64,000 bases of DNA, taken from positions 434,001 through 498,000 of the forward strand of contig CP032046.1 of assembly GCA_008032955.1 (NCBI GenBank), written 5' to 3'. Numbering within the stretch: position 1 is the first letter of the stretch; every line of letters starts with the position of its first letter. The notes under the pieces are model-generated. The model searched no databases, was not told the origin of the DNA, and saw only the letters and a program-made list of their open reading frames with translations. This stretch comes from Helicobacter pylori. Its GTDB lineage: Bacteria; Campylobacterota; Campylobacteria; Campylobacterales; Helicobacteraceae. The position numbers and the translations under genes are program-made. Shown in pieces: positions 42,496-51,956 of the stretch.

Positions 42496-43698
42496 GTTTT
42501 GGAATCCAATGAAACATTTAAAGGTCGTTGTGTTTTTCAAATTTTTGACGCTATTGGCCCTAAACACGAAGATTTTGAAAAATTTATTCAAGAGCTTTAT
42601 GATTCTTCAAGTTTATTAAAATCCGATTGGTTCCATTCTGATTATTGTTATCAAGAATTATTGCCCCAAGAATTTGGGTGCTATTTAAGCCATTATCTTT
42701 TGTGGAAAGAATGCGTCAAAACAAACCAACCGGTCGTTATTTTAGAAGATGATGTAGCACTAGAGTCTAATTTCATGCAAGCCTTAGAAGATTGCTTGAA
42801 AAGCCCTTTTGATTTTGTGAGACTCTACGGGCATTATTGGGGAGGCCATAAAACCAATTTGTGCGCTCTCCCTATCTATACAGAAACTGAAGAGGCTGAA
42901 GCGTCTATTGAAAAAACGCCTATTGAAAACCATGAAGTTACCCCCCCCAATCCCACACAAGATGCACAACAAGATTGTATTATTGAAACGCAACAAGACC
43001 CCAAAGAACTATCTGAGCCTTGCAAAATAGTGCCCCAAAAAACCTCTTTTAATCCAGTGGTTTTTAGAAAAATTAAAAGAAAACTCAACCACTTCATTGG
43101 AAATATTTTAGCTCGGACAGAAGTGTATAAAAATCTCGATGATCTCACAGGAAAATACGATGATCTCACAGGAAAATACGATGATCTCACAGGAAAATAC
43201 GATGATCTCACAGGAAAATACGATGATCTCACCACAAAATACGAATCCTTATTGGCAAAAGAGGTAAACATCAAAGAGACTTTTTGGGAATCTCGCGCTG
43301 ATAGCGAAAAAGAAGCCTTTTTTTTAGAGCATTTCTACCTTACTAGCGTGTATGTAGCCACTACAGCAGGCTACTACCTCACGCCTAAGGGTGCTAAAAC
43401 TTTTATAGAAGCCACGGAGCGTTTTAAAATCATAGAGCCGGTGGATATGTTTATGAACAACCCCACTTACCATGATGTGGCTAATTTTACTTATTTGCCT
43501 TGCCCTGTTTCTTTAAACAAACATGCTTTCAATAGCACCATTCAAAATGCAAAAAAACCTGATATTTCATTAAAACCCCCTAGAAAATCCTATTTTGATA
43601 ATCTTTTTTATCATAAATTCAACGCCAGAAAGTGCTTAAAAGCCTTTAATAAATACAGCAGACGATACGCTCCTTTAAAAACCCCTAAAGAGGTTTAA
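42433..43698 (+). CDS. Family 25 LPS glycosyltransferase (second copy) with heptad repeats and a C8 tract
   Basis: Start chosen at TTG 42433, which has AGGAG seven bases upstream and aligns with the first copy; the ORF could extend to 42397. The 421-residue protein shares both ends with the first copy. An insert replaces part of its middle: an acidic, Pro-rich stretch encoded over a C8 run (42941-42948), then five heptads of DDLTGKY type (43138-43242), predicted to form a coiled coil. VVILEDDVALE is the acidic motif. Similar DDLRVNY heptads occur in H. pylori fucosyltransferases FutA/FutB. Phase-variable LPS galactosyltransferase is the likely role. Confidence 0.85.
   Translation: MTQVYIISLKESQRRLDTEKLVLESNETFKGRCVFQIFDAIGPKHEDFEKFIQELYDSSSLLKSDWFHSDYCYQELLPQEFGCYLSHYLLWKECVKTNQPVVILEDDVALESNFMQALEDCLKSPFDFVRLYGHYWGGHKTNLCALPIYTETEEAEASIEKTPIENHEVTPPNPTQDAQQDCIIETQQDPKELSEPCKIVPQKTSFNPVVFRKIKRKLNHFIGNILARTEVYKNLDDLTGKYDDLTGKYDDLTGKYDDLTGKYDDLTTKYESLLAKEVNIKETFWESRADSEKEAFFLEHFYLTSVYVATTAGYYLTPKGAKTFIEATERFKIIEPVDMFMNNPTYHDVANFTYLPCPVSLNKHAFNSTIQNAKKPDISLKPPRKSYFDNLFYHKFNARKCLKAFNKYSRRYAPLKTPKEV
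42941..42948 (+). repeat. C8 homopolymer in the second glycosyltransferase
   Basis: Eight C residues, read as ACC CCC CCC AAT in the intact frame (on state). Loss or gain of one base would stop translation before the conserved C-terminal block. Confidence 0.8.
43138..43242 (+). repeat. 21-base tandem repeat coding for heptads DDLTGKY
   Basis: Four identical units of 21 bases (43138-43221) and a fifth with two codons changed (DDLTTKY) follow head to tail without spacers. The unit length of seven codons keeps the frame whatever the copy number, so this can vary coiled-coil length. Confidence 0.92.
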
Positions 43699-43749
43699 AA
43701 AGAGCGGGCTTTATGTTAGAATAAGTCTTTTTATTCAAAGGAGATTGCA

Positions 43750-44271
43750 ATGAATTTAGACCAATTAGAAGTGAGCCATGACGCTGATTCTTTGTGCGTG
43801 GTGATTGAAATATCCAAGCATTCTAATATCAAGTATGAATTGGATAAAGAAAGCGGGGCTTTAATGGTGGATAGGGTGCTTTATGGGGCGCAAAATTACC
43901 CCGCAAATTACGGCTTTGTGCCTAACACTTTAGGATCTGATGGCGACCCTGTAGATGCGCTTGTTTTAAGCGATGTGGCTTTTCAAGCCGGAAGCGTAGT
44001 GAAAGCGCGCTTGGTTGGGGTGTTGAACATGGAAGATGAAAGCGGAATGGATGAAAAACTGCTCGCTCTACCCATAGATAAGATCGATCCCACGCATTCC
44101 TATGTCAAGGATATTGATGATTTGTCCAAACACACTTTAGATAAAATCAAACATTTTTTTGAAACTTACAAGGATTTAGAGCCTAATAAATGGGTGAAAG
44201 TCAAGGGGTTTGAAAACAAAGAGAGCGCGATTAAGGTTTTAGAGAAAGCGATAAAAGCCTATCAAGGCTAA
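43750..44271 (+). CDS. ppa: Inorganic pyrophosphatase
   Basis: A 173-residue family I pyrophosphatase. NYPANYGFVPNTLGSDGDPVDALVL near residue 50-75 carries the metal-binding aspartates of the signature D-x-D-P-x-D. It hydrolyses pyrophosphate to drive biosynthesis. AAAGGAG ribosome-binding site precedes the ATG. Confidence 0.95.
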   Translation: MNLDQLEVSHDADSLCVVIEISKHSNIKYELDKESGALMVDRVLYGAQNYPANYGFVPNTLGSDGDPVDALVLSDVAFQAGSVVKARLVGVLNMEDESGMDEKLLALPIDKIDPTHSYVKDIDDLSKHTLDKIKHFFETYKDLEPNKWVKVKGFENKESAIKVLEKAIKAYQG

Positions 44272-44279
44272 AGATTTTT

Positions 44280-44318
44280 AAGGGTTTTGGCTCAATTAAG
44301 CGATAAAAACCCTTTTTA
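44280..44318 (+). terminator. Terminator of ppa
   Basis: AAGGGTTTT (44280-44288) pairs with AAAACCCTT (44306-44314) around a 17-base loop, followed by T residues. The run of A on the 5' side means it may also work for the convergent mutS2 transcript. No gene is seen from 44272 to 44416. Confidence 0.7.
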
Positions 44319-44416
44319 ACGCTCTTTTAAAAGGCTTTGTCCTCATTGGGCGTTGGTGTAAAATCGCTTTATAGTTTAAAGCGGATTTTTGTATTCCCCA
44401 TAAAAAGCACCAAAAA

Positions 44417-46666
44417 CTACAATTTAACGATTTTAACCCCACTGCCGCCTAAATTAATGGGAGCGTCGCTAAAACTCACTACTTTAGAGTGGTTTTTTAG
44501 AAATTCTTTCACAAACTTTTCTAAAATCCCGCTCCCCTTACCATGGCAAATAAGCACTTCTTCAAAGCCCCCTAAAAGCGCGTCGTTTAAAAAAGCGTCT
44601 AGTAAATCCAGGGCTTCTTCGCTGCGTTGCCCCCTTAAATCAAGGCGCAAGCTCGCTTCTTTAGGTTTAGGAATGATGGTTTTAGGGGGTTTGAATTTGT
44701 TTTTAGGGGGTTTTTGGATTTGTTTCAACCAACTCCCATGCGCTTTTAAGCGCATGCCAAGCTCGGTTTCTACCAAGTAATAGCCCTTGTCTAAAATTTG
44801 TATAATCAGCACGCTTTCATTTTTATAACGCGCTTTTTCGTTAATTTGAAAGCTTGTTATCGTTTGGGGGATCTCTTGGTCTGTTTTATGCCTGTTTAAA
44901 ATCTCACTCGCTTTATGGATTTCTTTATGCATGGAGCTGGTATCTTTTGAAGCGACTTCGCTTTTTAAGATGTTTAAGGCTTGTTGGTAGGATTTTTCCA
45001 ATTCCAATTTTTTATGGTGAAAGATTTCTTTTTGTTTTTCCACTTCTAAAAGCCATGCGTTTTTTAAATCTTCTTGCTCTTTTAAAGCGTTCTCTAAGCT
45101 TTCATTTTTTTGTTTTAATTCCCTTTCTAACGCGCTGGAATTTTCAATCAAAGCGTTCAATTTTTCCTTATCTTCGCCATAAAAGGCTTTCGCTTTTTCA
45201 ATCAAAAAATGCGGCACGCCATAGCGTAAAGCGGTTTCAAACGCATAGCTTTTGCCAATAACCCCTTTTAAAAAAGTGTAAGTGGGCCGTTCTTTTTCTT
45301 CGTCATAAAGAGCGGCTAGTAATTCCACTTCTTTGTTTTCTGCCATTAAAACGCTCAGGCGTTTGTGGTGCGTGGTGATAATGATTTGGTTGTTTTGTTT
45401 AAGCAATTTTTCTAACAGGGTTTTATACAAACTGCTCGCTTCATCAGCGTCAGTCCCTAGCTCAATTTCATCAACGCCTAAAAGCATGTTTTCTTTGGAT
45501 AAAAGAGCGCTAAATTGCTTCATTCTGCCGGCAAAAGTAGAAATATTGTTCGCGCTGTTTTGGGGGTCGTTGATAATGGCGTGGATTTCTTTAAAATAGG
45601 GGATAGTGGAATGATGGGCGTTGATTTTCATGGGAATAAGATTCTTACTCAAAAACGCCGCGCTTAAAAGCGATTTTAAGAGCATGGTTTTCCCGCCCGC
45701 ATTCACGCCGGTAACAGCGAGCATGGATTTTTCAAACTTCAAATTTAAGGGCTTTGGCTCTTTTAAAATGGGGTGCGAAAAGTTTTCTAAAACCATTTTT
45801 TTTTGCGTAAAGCTTGGCATGACAAATTCTAAATTGTAGGCTTTAGCGAAATTAAGTCGGGCTTGCAAGCTGTCTAAAAAATCAAATTCTTTGAAAAGGA
45901 ATTTTAAAAATAAAAGGTGTTTTTGCAAGCTACGGCTTAGAGTTTGACACATTTCAACGATACAGCAATCTATTTCATTATCAATTTGGGCGATTTTTTG
46001 TGCGATTTTTTGGGCGCTTTCAGGCAAAAGATAGAAATAACCATTAGCGCTTCTTTCTAGCACAACGCCTTTAATCGTGCTAGAAAACCCGCTCTTTAAT
46101 AAAAGGCATTCATAACCATGCTTAAGGTGGCTTTGCGTATCCACTAAATAAGGGGCAAGCTCTTTAGAGTGGGCGTAATGATGAATAACTTTGGCGTTCT
46201 CTTTTTTAAGGCGGTTCAAGCTTTCATTCAAAGCGTCTAGGGTAGCGTTCGCCCCTTGTTTGATTTGCCCTTCATCATCCAATAAAAGGATTAGATCATT
46301 AAAAAAGGGGGGTAAAATAATAGCGTTAAGGCGTTCATGAAATTTTAAATGCGTGAAAGGTTTAAAAGCGTTTTGTAAAACGACAATGTAGCGCAATCGT
46401 TTGACAATCTCATAGATTTCATCTAAATGGAGCGTCCCTAATTTGGTGAGTTTGATAAGAATAAGATCGCTTTCTTTCACGCTTTTAGGGGCGATCAAAC
46501 CGATCGAATCCACTTCAGTTAGATAAGTGAAAGCCTGTTTGAGATCGTTTTCTAAAGCGATAGTGTCTCTTTCTTTTGCGAAAAAGGTTTTAAAAAGAGC
46601 GATAAACTCTTTTAAATCCAGGCTTTCTTCTAGGGGTTTGGGTGGGGTATTATTATTATTCATCAT
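44417..46666 (-). CDS. mutS2: MutS2 ATPase/endonuclease
   Basis: A protein of about 749 residues from the ATG at 46666, which overlaps the stop of the upstream gene (TAATG); a TTG at 46705 would give 762 residues. The MutS ATPase core shows AVTGVNAGGKTMLLKSLL and LLGVDEIELGTDADEA. A coiled coil follows, and the C-terminus is a Smr nuclease domain (LDLRGQRSEEAL, LICHGKGSGIL). It lacks the mismatch-recognition domain. H. pylori MutS2 suppresses recombination and helps repair oxidative damage. Confidence 0.93.
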   Translation of the reverse strand: MMNNNNTPPKPLEESLDLKEFIALFKTFFAKERDTIALENDLKQAFTYLTEVDSIGLIAPKSVKESDLILIKLTKLGTLHLDEIYEIVKRLRYIVVLQNAFKPFTHLKFHERLNAIILPPFFNDLILLLDDEGQIKQGANATLDALNESLNRLKKENAKVIHHYAHSKELAPYLVDTQSHLKHGYECLLLKSGFSSTIKGVVLERSANGYFYLLPESAQKIAQKIAQIDNEIDCCIVEMCQTLSRSLQKHLLFLKFLFKEFDFLDSLQARLNFAKAYNLEFVMPSFTQKKMVLENFSHPILKEPKPLNLKFEKSMLAVTGVNAGGKTMLLKSLLSAAFLSKNLIPMKINAHHSTIPYFKEIHAIINDPQNSANNISTFAGRMKQFSALLSKENMLLGVDEIELGTDADEASSLYKTLLEKLLKQNNQIIITTHHKRLSVLMAENKEVELLAALYDEEKERPTYTFLKGVIGKSYAFETALRYGVPHFLIEKAKAFYGEDKEKLNALIENSSALERELKQKNESLENALKEQEDLKNAWLLEVEKQKEIFHHKKLELEKSYQQALNILKSEVASKDTSSMHKEIHKASEILNRHKTDQEIPQTITSFQINEKARYKNESVLIIQILDKGYYLVETELGMRLKAHGSWLKQIQKPPKNKFKPPKTIIPKPKEASLRLDLRGQRSEEALDLLDAFLNDALLGGFEEVLICHGKGSGILEKFVKEFLKNHSKVVSFSDAPINLGGSGVKIVKL

Positions 46667-47028
46667 TAGGGTTGGATTAAGGGATCTTTTTGGAGCGTCT
46701 GACAAGAATCCAAATCCACAAGAACGTCTTTCATAGGGGTTTGTTTTTTGCCTAAAAAGCTTAAAGTCCCGCTCACTAAATTAAAGGTTTGGTTATTGAC
46801 TTTAATGCCTTTACACAACAGGGTTTCCCCCCTTAAAAACGCTCTTTGCAAAGCGATTTCTTGCTGGTTTTGTTGGTTTTGTTGATAAGTATAAACGCTG
46901 ATGCTCGCTCCTATAATCCCTACGATTAAAAAAGCTAAAATCTTTTGTTTGGGGCTTGCTAAACCAAAATCCCTTAAAACTAAAAACAATAAAACTAGCG
47001 TTAAAAATAAAACAACCGCTGCGCCCAT
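46666..47028 (-). CDS. Conserved membrane protein (HP0622-like), function unknown
   Basis: A 120-residue protein with two N-terminal membrane segments (VVLFLTLVLLFLVLRDFG and ILAFLIVGIIGASISVYTY), a Gln/Asn-rich linker and a periplasmic-sized C-terminal domain with two cysteines (LLCKGI, DLDSCQTL). It overlaps murC upstream by one base and mutS2 downstream by one base, so it is expressed in a coupled minus-strand cluster. No motif gives a function. Confidence 0.7.
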   Translation of the reverse strand: MGAAVVLFLTLVLLFLVLRDFGLASPKQKILAFLIVGIIGASISVYTYQQNQQNQQEIALQRAFLRGETLLCKGIKVNNQTFNLVSGTLSFLGKKQTPMKDVLVDLDSCQTLQKDPLIQP

Positions 47029-48376
47029 TACATTTCGCCTCTCAATTGATAGGTAATATCCCCCGCTCCAAAGCCTATCACAAAGCCTTTTTCAATCGTT
47101 TCTACCACATCATCATTGACTAACAGCTCTAAAAAATCCCCTTTTTTACGCACTCTGTCTATAAAGGTGGGGTTATAATGCTTAAAATGGGTTTTCAAAT
47201 CAATGTCTCTTTTAACTTCACTCGCGCTATAAACGGGTAAGATGATCAATCTGTCGCAATGCTCTAAAAAACATTTTTTAAACTCTTCTAAATTATCCAT
47301 TAAGCGAGAGTATTTGTGCGCTTGCCAGATCACAATAATTTTTTCTTGCGTGTTCAATAAGTTAGCATAAATCCTAGCACTTTTTAAAGTGGCATTGATT
47401 TCAGTGGGGTGGTGGGCGTAATCATCAATGAGGATGAGCGCGTTTTTTTGCAAAATATCAAAGCGTTTTTTAATGCCTTTGAAATTCAATAAATTATTTC
47501 TAATTTCTTCTAAATTCAATTCATCTAAAGCACTTAAAATCGCCAAACTCGCATTCGTGGCGTTATGTTCGCCTAACCCCCACACCAAAAAAGCCCCTAA
47601 GTCTTTTAATTCAAATGAAGTGTAAGGCTCGCCGTCTTTTAAAATATATTGAATATTATAAATGTCTTTTTTTTCTAAAACAATAGCGTCTTTAGAATAG
47701 TTTTGTAAAAAAGGATCTTCTTTATAAATCACTCTTTTTTGAGCATGGTCTAAAAAATATTTATAAGCGGAGAAAAAGCGCTCTAAATCGTGGTCATAAT
47801 GCTCCAAATGTTCTGGCTCGGTGTTAGGCACAATCGCGCAAAAAGGGTTGGAAAATAAAAAACTTGAATCGCTTTCATCGGCTTCAAAAACCAAGCTCAT
47901 ATCCGCGCTCTCTCGCACATTGGAATCAAACTCTTTAGAATGCGCCCCAATAATCGCTCCAAAAAAGGGGCAAATCGCGCTCAACATGGCCGTGATACTG
48001 CTCTTTCCATGAGCCCCGCACACGCTAAAAACGCGCTTGTCTTTAAGGATAGAATACAAAGCGTCTTTACGAGACAAAATAGGGATTTCTAATTCCTTAG
48101 CCCTTTGTATTTCGGTATTGTTTTCTTTGATAATGGCTGAATGGATAATAACATCTTGATTATTGATCGCTTTTGGATCATGCGGGATATTAATTTCTAC
48201 GCCTAAAGCTTTCAAATACTTAACGCTAGGGCTTATGGCAATATCAGATCCGCTGATTGTAGCCCCTTGCGCTTTAAGGTATTTGGCTAAGCCTGAAATG
48301 CCAATCCCCCTATACCGATAAAATGGATCTTGCAATCTTGTAAGTTTTTGAGTAAAACTTTTGGGGTTTCAAGCAT
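47028..48376 (-). CDS. murC: UDP-N-acetylmuramate--L-alanine ligase, interrupted by a one-base deletion at 48306-48310
   Basis: MurC adds L-Ala to UDP-MurNAc, the first amino-acid step of peptidoglycan. The ATG at 48376 begins [23 protein letters not shown]; the frame then breaks in a run of five C on the plus strand. One more base gives [15 protein letters not shown] and a protein of 449 residues. P-loop [24 protein letters not shown] and [10 protein letters not shown] are present downstream. Its ATG overlaps the end of the preceding aminotransferase. Because the gene is essential, an error in the run is likely. Confidence 0.93.
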
Positions 48377-49495
48377 TATTTTCTCGATAAGTTTCTATGA
48401 TTTCTAAAGGCTTTTCTAAAAGGGGGTGTCATAGACAAGGGCTAAACGCACGCAGTCAGCGCCGATACGATTACGCCCTAAATACAAAGCCGGTAAAGTA
48501 GTAATGCCTTCATTTTGATAAAGTCTTTTAGCAAAATTTTCGCCGTTTTGAACGGGCAGATACACATAAAAACTATAAGGATAAATGAGCGTGTCTTTAA
48601 AGATTTTTCGCGCCAGTTTCAAATTATTCGCATAAATATTGCGGAAAAATTCTGCATGCGCATCATCTAGCCAAGCGATTTCACTAGCCTTTTGGATCGC
48701 ATTAGCACTCGTATAACCTAAATAAGCGCGAAACGCTTTGTATTTTTCTAAAATACGGCTATCCCCAGCGATAAAACCACTCCTTAGCCCTGGAGCGCTA
48801 GATCGTTTGGAGAGCGAGTGGATCACTAAAACATTTTTAAACGCTTCATTACCAGCCAGCATGCAAGCTTCTAAAAGCGAAGGGGGAGGCGTGTTTTCAT
48901 AAATTTCACTATAACATTCATCATTGATTAAAATAAAATCATGCTTTAAAGCGAGTTTGACCCAAGCGATCAATTCTTCTAAAGAAAGGGTTCTTCCGGT
49001 GGGGTTGTTAGGGGAATTTAAGATCACTAAATCCACTTCTTGCAACTCTTTTTCATTCAAGCTTGGAGTGAAATCATTTTCTTTAGTTAAAGGCATTAAA
49101 AGGCTTTTAGCTTTGATAAATTTGGCCGCCCCTTCATAGATTTGATAAAAAGGGTTAGGGTAGGCGATAGTAGGGTTTGGATAATCAAATAAAACAAAAC
49201 TGGGGAAATTGAACAACACTTCCCTAGATCCTAGCGTGGAAATTAATTCGTTTTCTTTCAATTCTACCTTAAAACGGCGTTTAAAAAAACCCCTTTGAGC
49301 CTCTCTCAAACCCTCTTCAAACGCGCTTTTAGGGTAGATATTGAGCGAATGGGTGTGGCTTTTAAGAGCGTCTTGAATGAATTTGGGCGTTTCAAATCGC
49401 GGCTCGCCGATGCCTAGATCCAACCCCTTTTTTTTAGGGGTGATTTCTTTAAACAAGGCTCTTAATCGTTCAAAAGGATAAGGCTCAAAGGTCAT
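48369..49495 (-). CDS. dapC: PLP-dependent aminotransferase, probable N-succinyldiaminopimelate aminotransferase, one-base deletion near 3' end
   Basis: A class I/II aminotransferase with [37 protein letters not shown] and the Schiff-base lysine in [15 protein letters not shown]. As written it ends at 48416 (DTPF), but adding one base to the G5 run at 48422-48426 extends it through [12 protein letters not shown] to a TGA at 48369 that overlaps the murC ATG, giving 375 residues. The closeness of dapD and murC supports a role in diaminopimelate synthesis (DapC), which is inferred; the locus is HP0624. Confidence 0.8.
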
Positions 49496-49657
49496 AGGGC
49501 TACTTTAATTTAAAATGGAATGGTTAATCTTACCTAAAATTTAAGCGTTTATCATTGAAAGCGCCAAAAAAGAGCAAAAGAGAGCCAAAGAGAACATAAA
49601 AGAGAGCGCATAAAAGAGTATAATAGCGCGTAAGAATTTAACTGATGAAGGGGTTTG

Positions 49658-50737
49658 ATGCTAGAAAATAGAGTTAAGACCAAGCAAATTTTTATCGGTG
49701 GCGTCGCTATAGGGGGTGATGCTCCTATTAGCACGCAAAGCATGACCTTTAGTAAAACCGCTGATATTGAAAGCACTAAAAATCAAATTGACCGACTCAA
49801 ACTCGCCGGGGCTGATTTAGTGAGGGTGGCGGTGAGTAATGAAAAGGACGCTCTAGCCTTAAAAGAATTGAAAAAAGTGTCTTCCTTGCCCTTAATCGCT
49901 GATATTCATTTCCATTATAAATTCGCTCTCATCGCCGCTCAAAGCGTGGATGCGATCAGAATCAATCCCGGAAACATCGGCTCTAAAGACAAAATTAAAG
50001 CGGTGGTTGATGCTTGTAAAGAAAAAAACATTCCTATAAGAATTGGCGTGAATGCCGGGAGTTTAGAAAAGCAGTTTGATCAAAAATACGGGCCGACCCC
50101 AAAAGGCATGGTAGAAAGCGCTTTGTATAACGCCAAACTTTTAGAAGATTTGGATTTTACCAATTTTAAGATTTCTTTGAAAGCGAGCGATGTGATTCGC
50201 ACCATAGAAGCTTATAGGATGCTACGACCTCTTGTGATCTATCCTTTCCATTTGGGGGTTACTGAGGCGGGGAATCTTTTTAGCTCCAGTATCAAATCCG
50301 CCATGGCTTTAGGGGGGCTTTTAATGGAGGGCATTGGGGATACGATGCGCGTATCCATCACAGGGGAATTAGAAAATGAAATCAAAGTGGCTAGAGCGAT
50401 TTTACGCCATAGCGGGCGTTTGAAAGAGGGGATTAATTGGATTTCTTGCCCCACTTGCGGGCGCATTGAAGCCAATTTAGTGGATATGGCGAGCAAGGTA
50501 GAAAAACGCTTAAGCCACATTAAAACCCCTTTAGACATTAGCGTGATGGGTTGCGTGGTGAACGCTTTAGGTGAAGCCAAGCATGCAGACATGGCGATCG
50601 CTTTTGGGAATCGCAGCGGTTTGATCATTAAAGAGGGTAAAGTCATTCACAAACTGGCTGAAAAGGATTTGTTTGAAACTTTTGTCATAGAAGTGGAAAA
50701 TTTAGCTAAAGAAAGAGAAAAAAGTTTAAAGGATTAG
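49658..50737 (+). CDS. ispG: 4-hydroxy-3-methylbut-2-enyl diphosphate synthase
   Basis: IspG (GcpE) of the MEP isoprenoid pathway, 359 residues from ATG 49658 with GAAGGGG upstream. The N-terminal TIM barrel ([43 protein letters not shown]) and the C-terminal 4Fe-4S cysteines ([24 protein letters not shown]) are visible. It converts MEcPP to HMBPP. Probably cotranscribed with dapD, three bases downstream. Confidence 0.96.
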   Translation: MLENRVKTKQIFIGGVAIGGDAPISTQSMTFSKTADIESTKNQIDRLKLAGADLVRVAVSNEKDALALKELKKVSSLPLIADIHFHYKFALIAAQSVDAIRINPGNIGSKDKIKAVVDACKEKNIPIRIGVNAGSLEKQFDQKYGPTPKGMVESALYNAKLLEDLDFTNFKISLKASDVIRTIEAYRMLRPLVIYPFHLGVTEAGNLFSSSIKSAMALGGLLMEGIGDTMRVSITGELENEIKVARAILRHSGRLKEGINWISCPTCGRIEANLVDMASKVEKRLSHIKTPLDISVMGCVVNALGEAKHADMAIAFGNRSGLIIKEGKVIHKLAEKDLFETFVIEVENLAKEREKSLKD

Positions 50738-50739
50738 GC

Positions 50740-51945
50740 ATGATGAATAAATTTAAAAATTTTGTGAGCAACTACCAGCAATCTAATAGCTATAAAGAGC
50801 CTTTAGGCTTTGGCATTGCCAGAGTGGATATTGCCCCTATTTCCAAAAAGATTTTATGCACCACTTACCCCGTTTTGAATTGGAAAGAGGAAAATCTAGG
50901 CTCTTATGCGGTGTTTTGCAACTCGCTTTCTAAAGAAAAAGTCCTAAAAGAGAGCGCGAGCGAGTGCGTCGTTGAGATTGATGAAAGTTTTGTGTTAAAA
51001 GCACTAGAGTTTTACACGCCCTTTTTGAATGAAGCCTACTCTAATAAAATGGCTCATAAAAACATCCAAGTGGTTTTAGAGCTTTTAAAGGCTTTAGAAG
51101 AAAATCGTTTGAAAAATAGCGATGGGGAGTCTCTTTATCGCTTGGTGATCTTGTATGAAGACAAGCCTTGCGAGAGCGTGGAGAGCGCGTATATGAAACT
51201 TTTAGCGCTTTCTTTAGGGAAAGCCCCTTTGAGGAGTTTGAATTTAGAGGGTATTTTTAACCAGCTTTCTAATGCGGCCTGGAGCGGTAACAAGCCTTAT
51301 GAATTAGAATGGCTCAGAATGAACGAAGTGGCTTTAAAAATGCGAGGCCATTTCCCTAGCATTGATTTTATAGATAAATTCCCGCGCTATTTGATGCAAT
51401 TAATCCCTGAATTTGATAATATCCGCTTACTGGATAGCTCAAAAACGCGCTTTGGGGCGTATTTAGGGACTGGAGGTTATACCCAAATGCCCGGGGCTAG
51501 TTACGTGAATTTTAACGCAGGGGCTATGGGAGTGTGCATGAATGAGGGGCGTATTTCTTCATCGGTGGTGGTGGGAGAAGGCACTGATATTGGTGGGGGA
51601 GCGAGCGTTTTAGGCGTTTTAAGCGGAGGGAATAACAACCCCATTAGCATTGGGAAAAATTGTTTGCTAGGGGCTAATAGCGTTACCGGGATTAGTTTAG
51701 GCGATGGCTGTATTGTGGATGCAGGCGTTGTGATATTAGCCGGGAGCGTGGTAGAAATTGAACAAAATGAGTTTAAAAAACTTTTAGAAGTGAATAGCGC
51801 TTTAGAAAAGCATGCGAACAACCTTTACAAAGGCAAAGAGCTTTCCGGAAAAAATGGCATGCATTTTCGTTCCAATAGCCAAAATGGCAAGCTGATCGCT
51901 TTTAGGAGCGTGAAAAAAATTGAGTTGAATCAAAACCTGCATTAA
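50740..51945 (+). CDS. dapD: Tetrahydrodipicolinate N-succinyltransferase
   Basis: A 401-residue long-form DapD with a left-handed beta-helix in the C-terminal half (SYVNFNAGAMGVCMNEGRISSSVVVGEGTDIGGGAS in parts, then ISIGKNCLLGANSVTGISLGDGCIVDAG). It succinylates tetrahydrodipicolinate in lysine and meso-diaminopimelate synthesis, using succinyl-CoA. The step after it is the one proposed for the aminotransferase at 48369-49495. Start is one of two adjacent ATGs. Confidence 0.94.
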   Translation: MMNKFKNFVSNYQQSNSYKEPLGFGIARVDIAPISKKILCTTYPVLNWKEENLGSYAVFCNSLSKEKVLKESASECVVEIDESFVLKALEFYTPFLNEAYSNKMAHKNIQVVLELLKALEENRLKNSDGESLYRLVILYEDKPCESVESAYMKLLALSLGKAPLRSLNLEGIFNQLSNAAWSGNKPYELEWLRMNEVALKMRGHFPSIDFIDKFPRYLMQLIPEFDNIRLLDSSKTRFGAYLGTGGYTQMPGASYVNFNAGAMGVCMNEGRISSSVVVGEGTDIGGGASVLGVLSGGNNNPISIGKNCLLGANSVTGISLGDGCIVDAGVVILAGSVVEIEQNEFKKLLEVNSALEKHANNLYKGKELSGKNGMHFRSNSQNGKLIAFRSVKKIELNQNLH

Positions 51946-51956
51946 GGATTAAAAGA

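Larger units (their letters stand above)
42334..43703 (+). repeat. 50-base exact direct repeat at the 3' ends of the glycosyltransferase pair
   Basis: Positions 42334-42383 and 43654-43703 are identical and encode the shared tail YSRRYAPLKTPKEV plus the stop. The offset is 1320 bases (440 codons). Confidence 0.85.

Noticed and set aside
43138..43242. Short tandem repeats that could suggest a CRISPR array
   Set aside because: Units are 21 bases, head to tail without spacers, and in frame inside a glycosyltransferase gene. No CRISPR array or cas gene is seen in the window.
42876..43274. Antisense ORF with a SSYFPVR repeat
   Set aside because: It is the reverse reading of the heptad repeats and has no independent support.
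44337..45839. Several plus-strand ORFs opposite mutS2
   Set aside because: They lie wholly over well-supported MutS2 domains (Smr, Walker motifs) and show no family signals.
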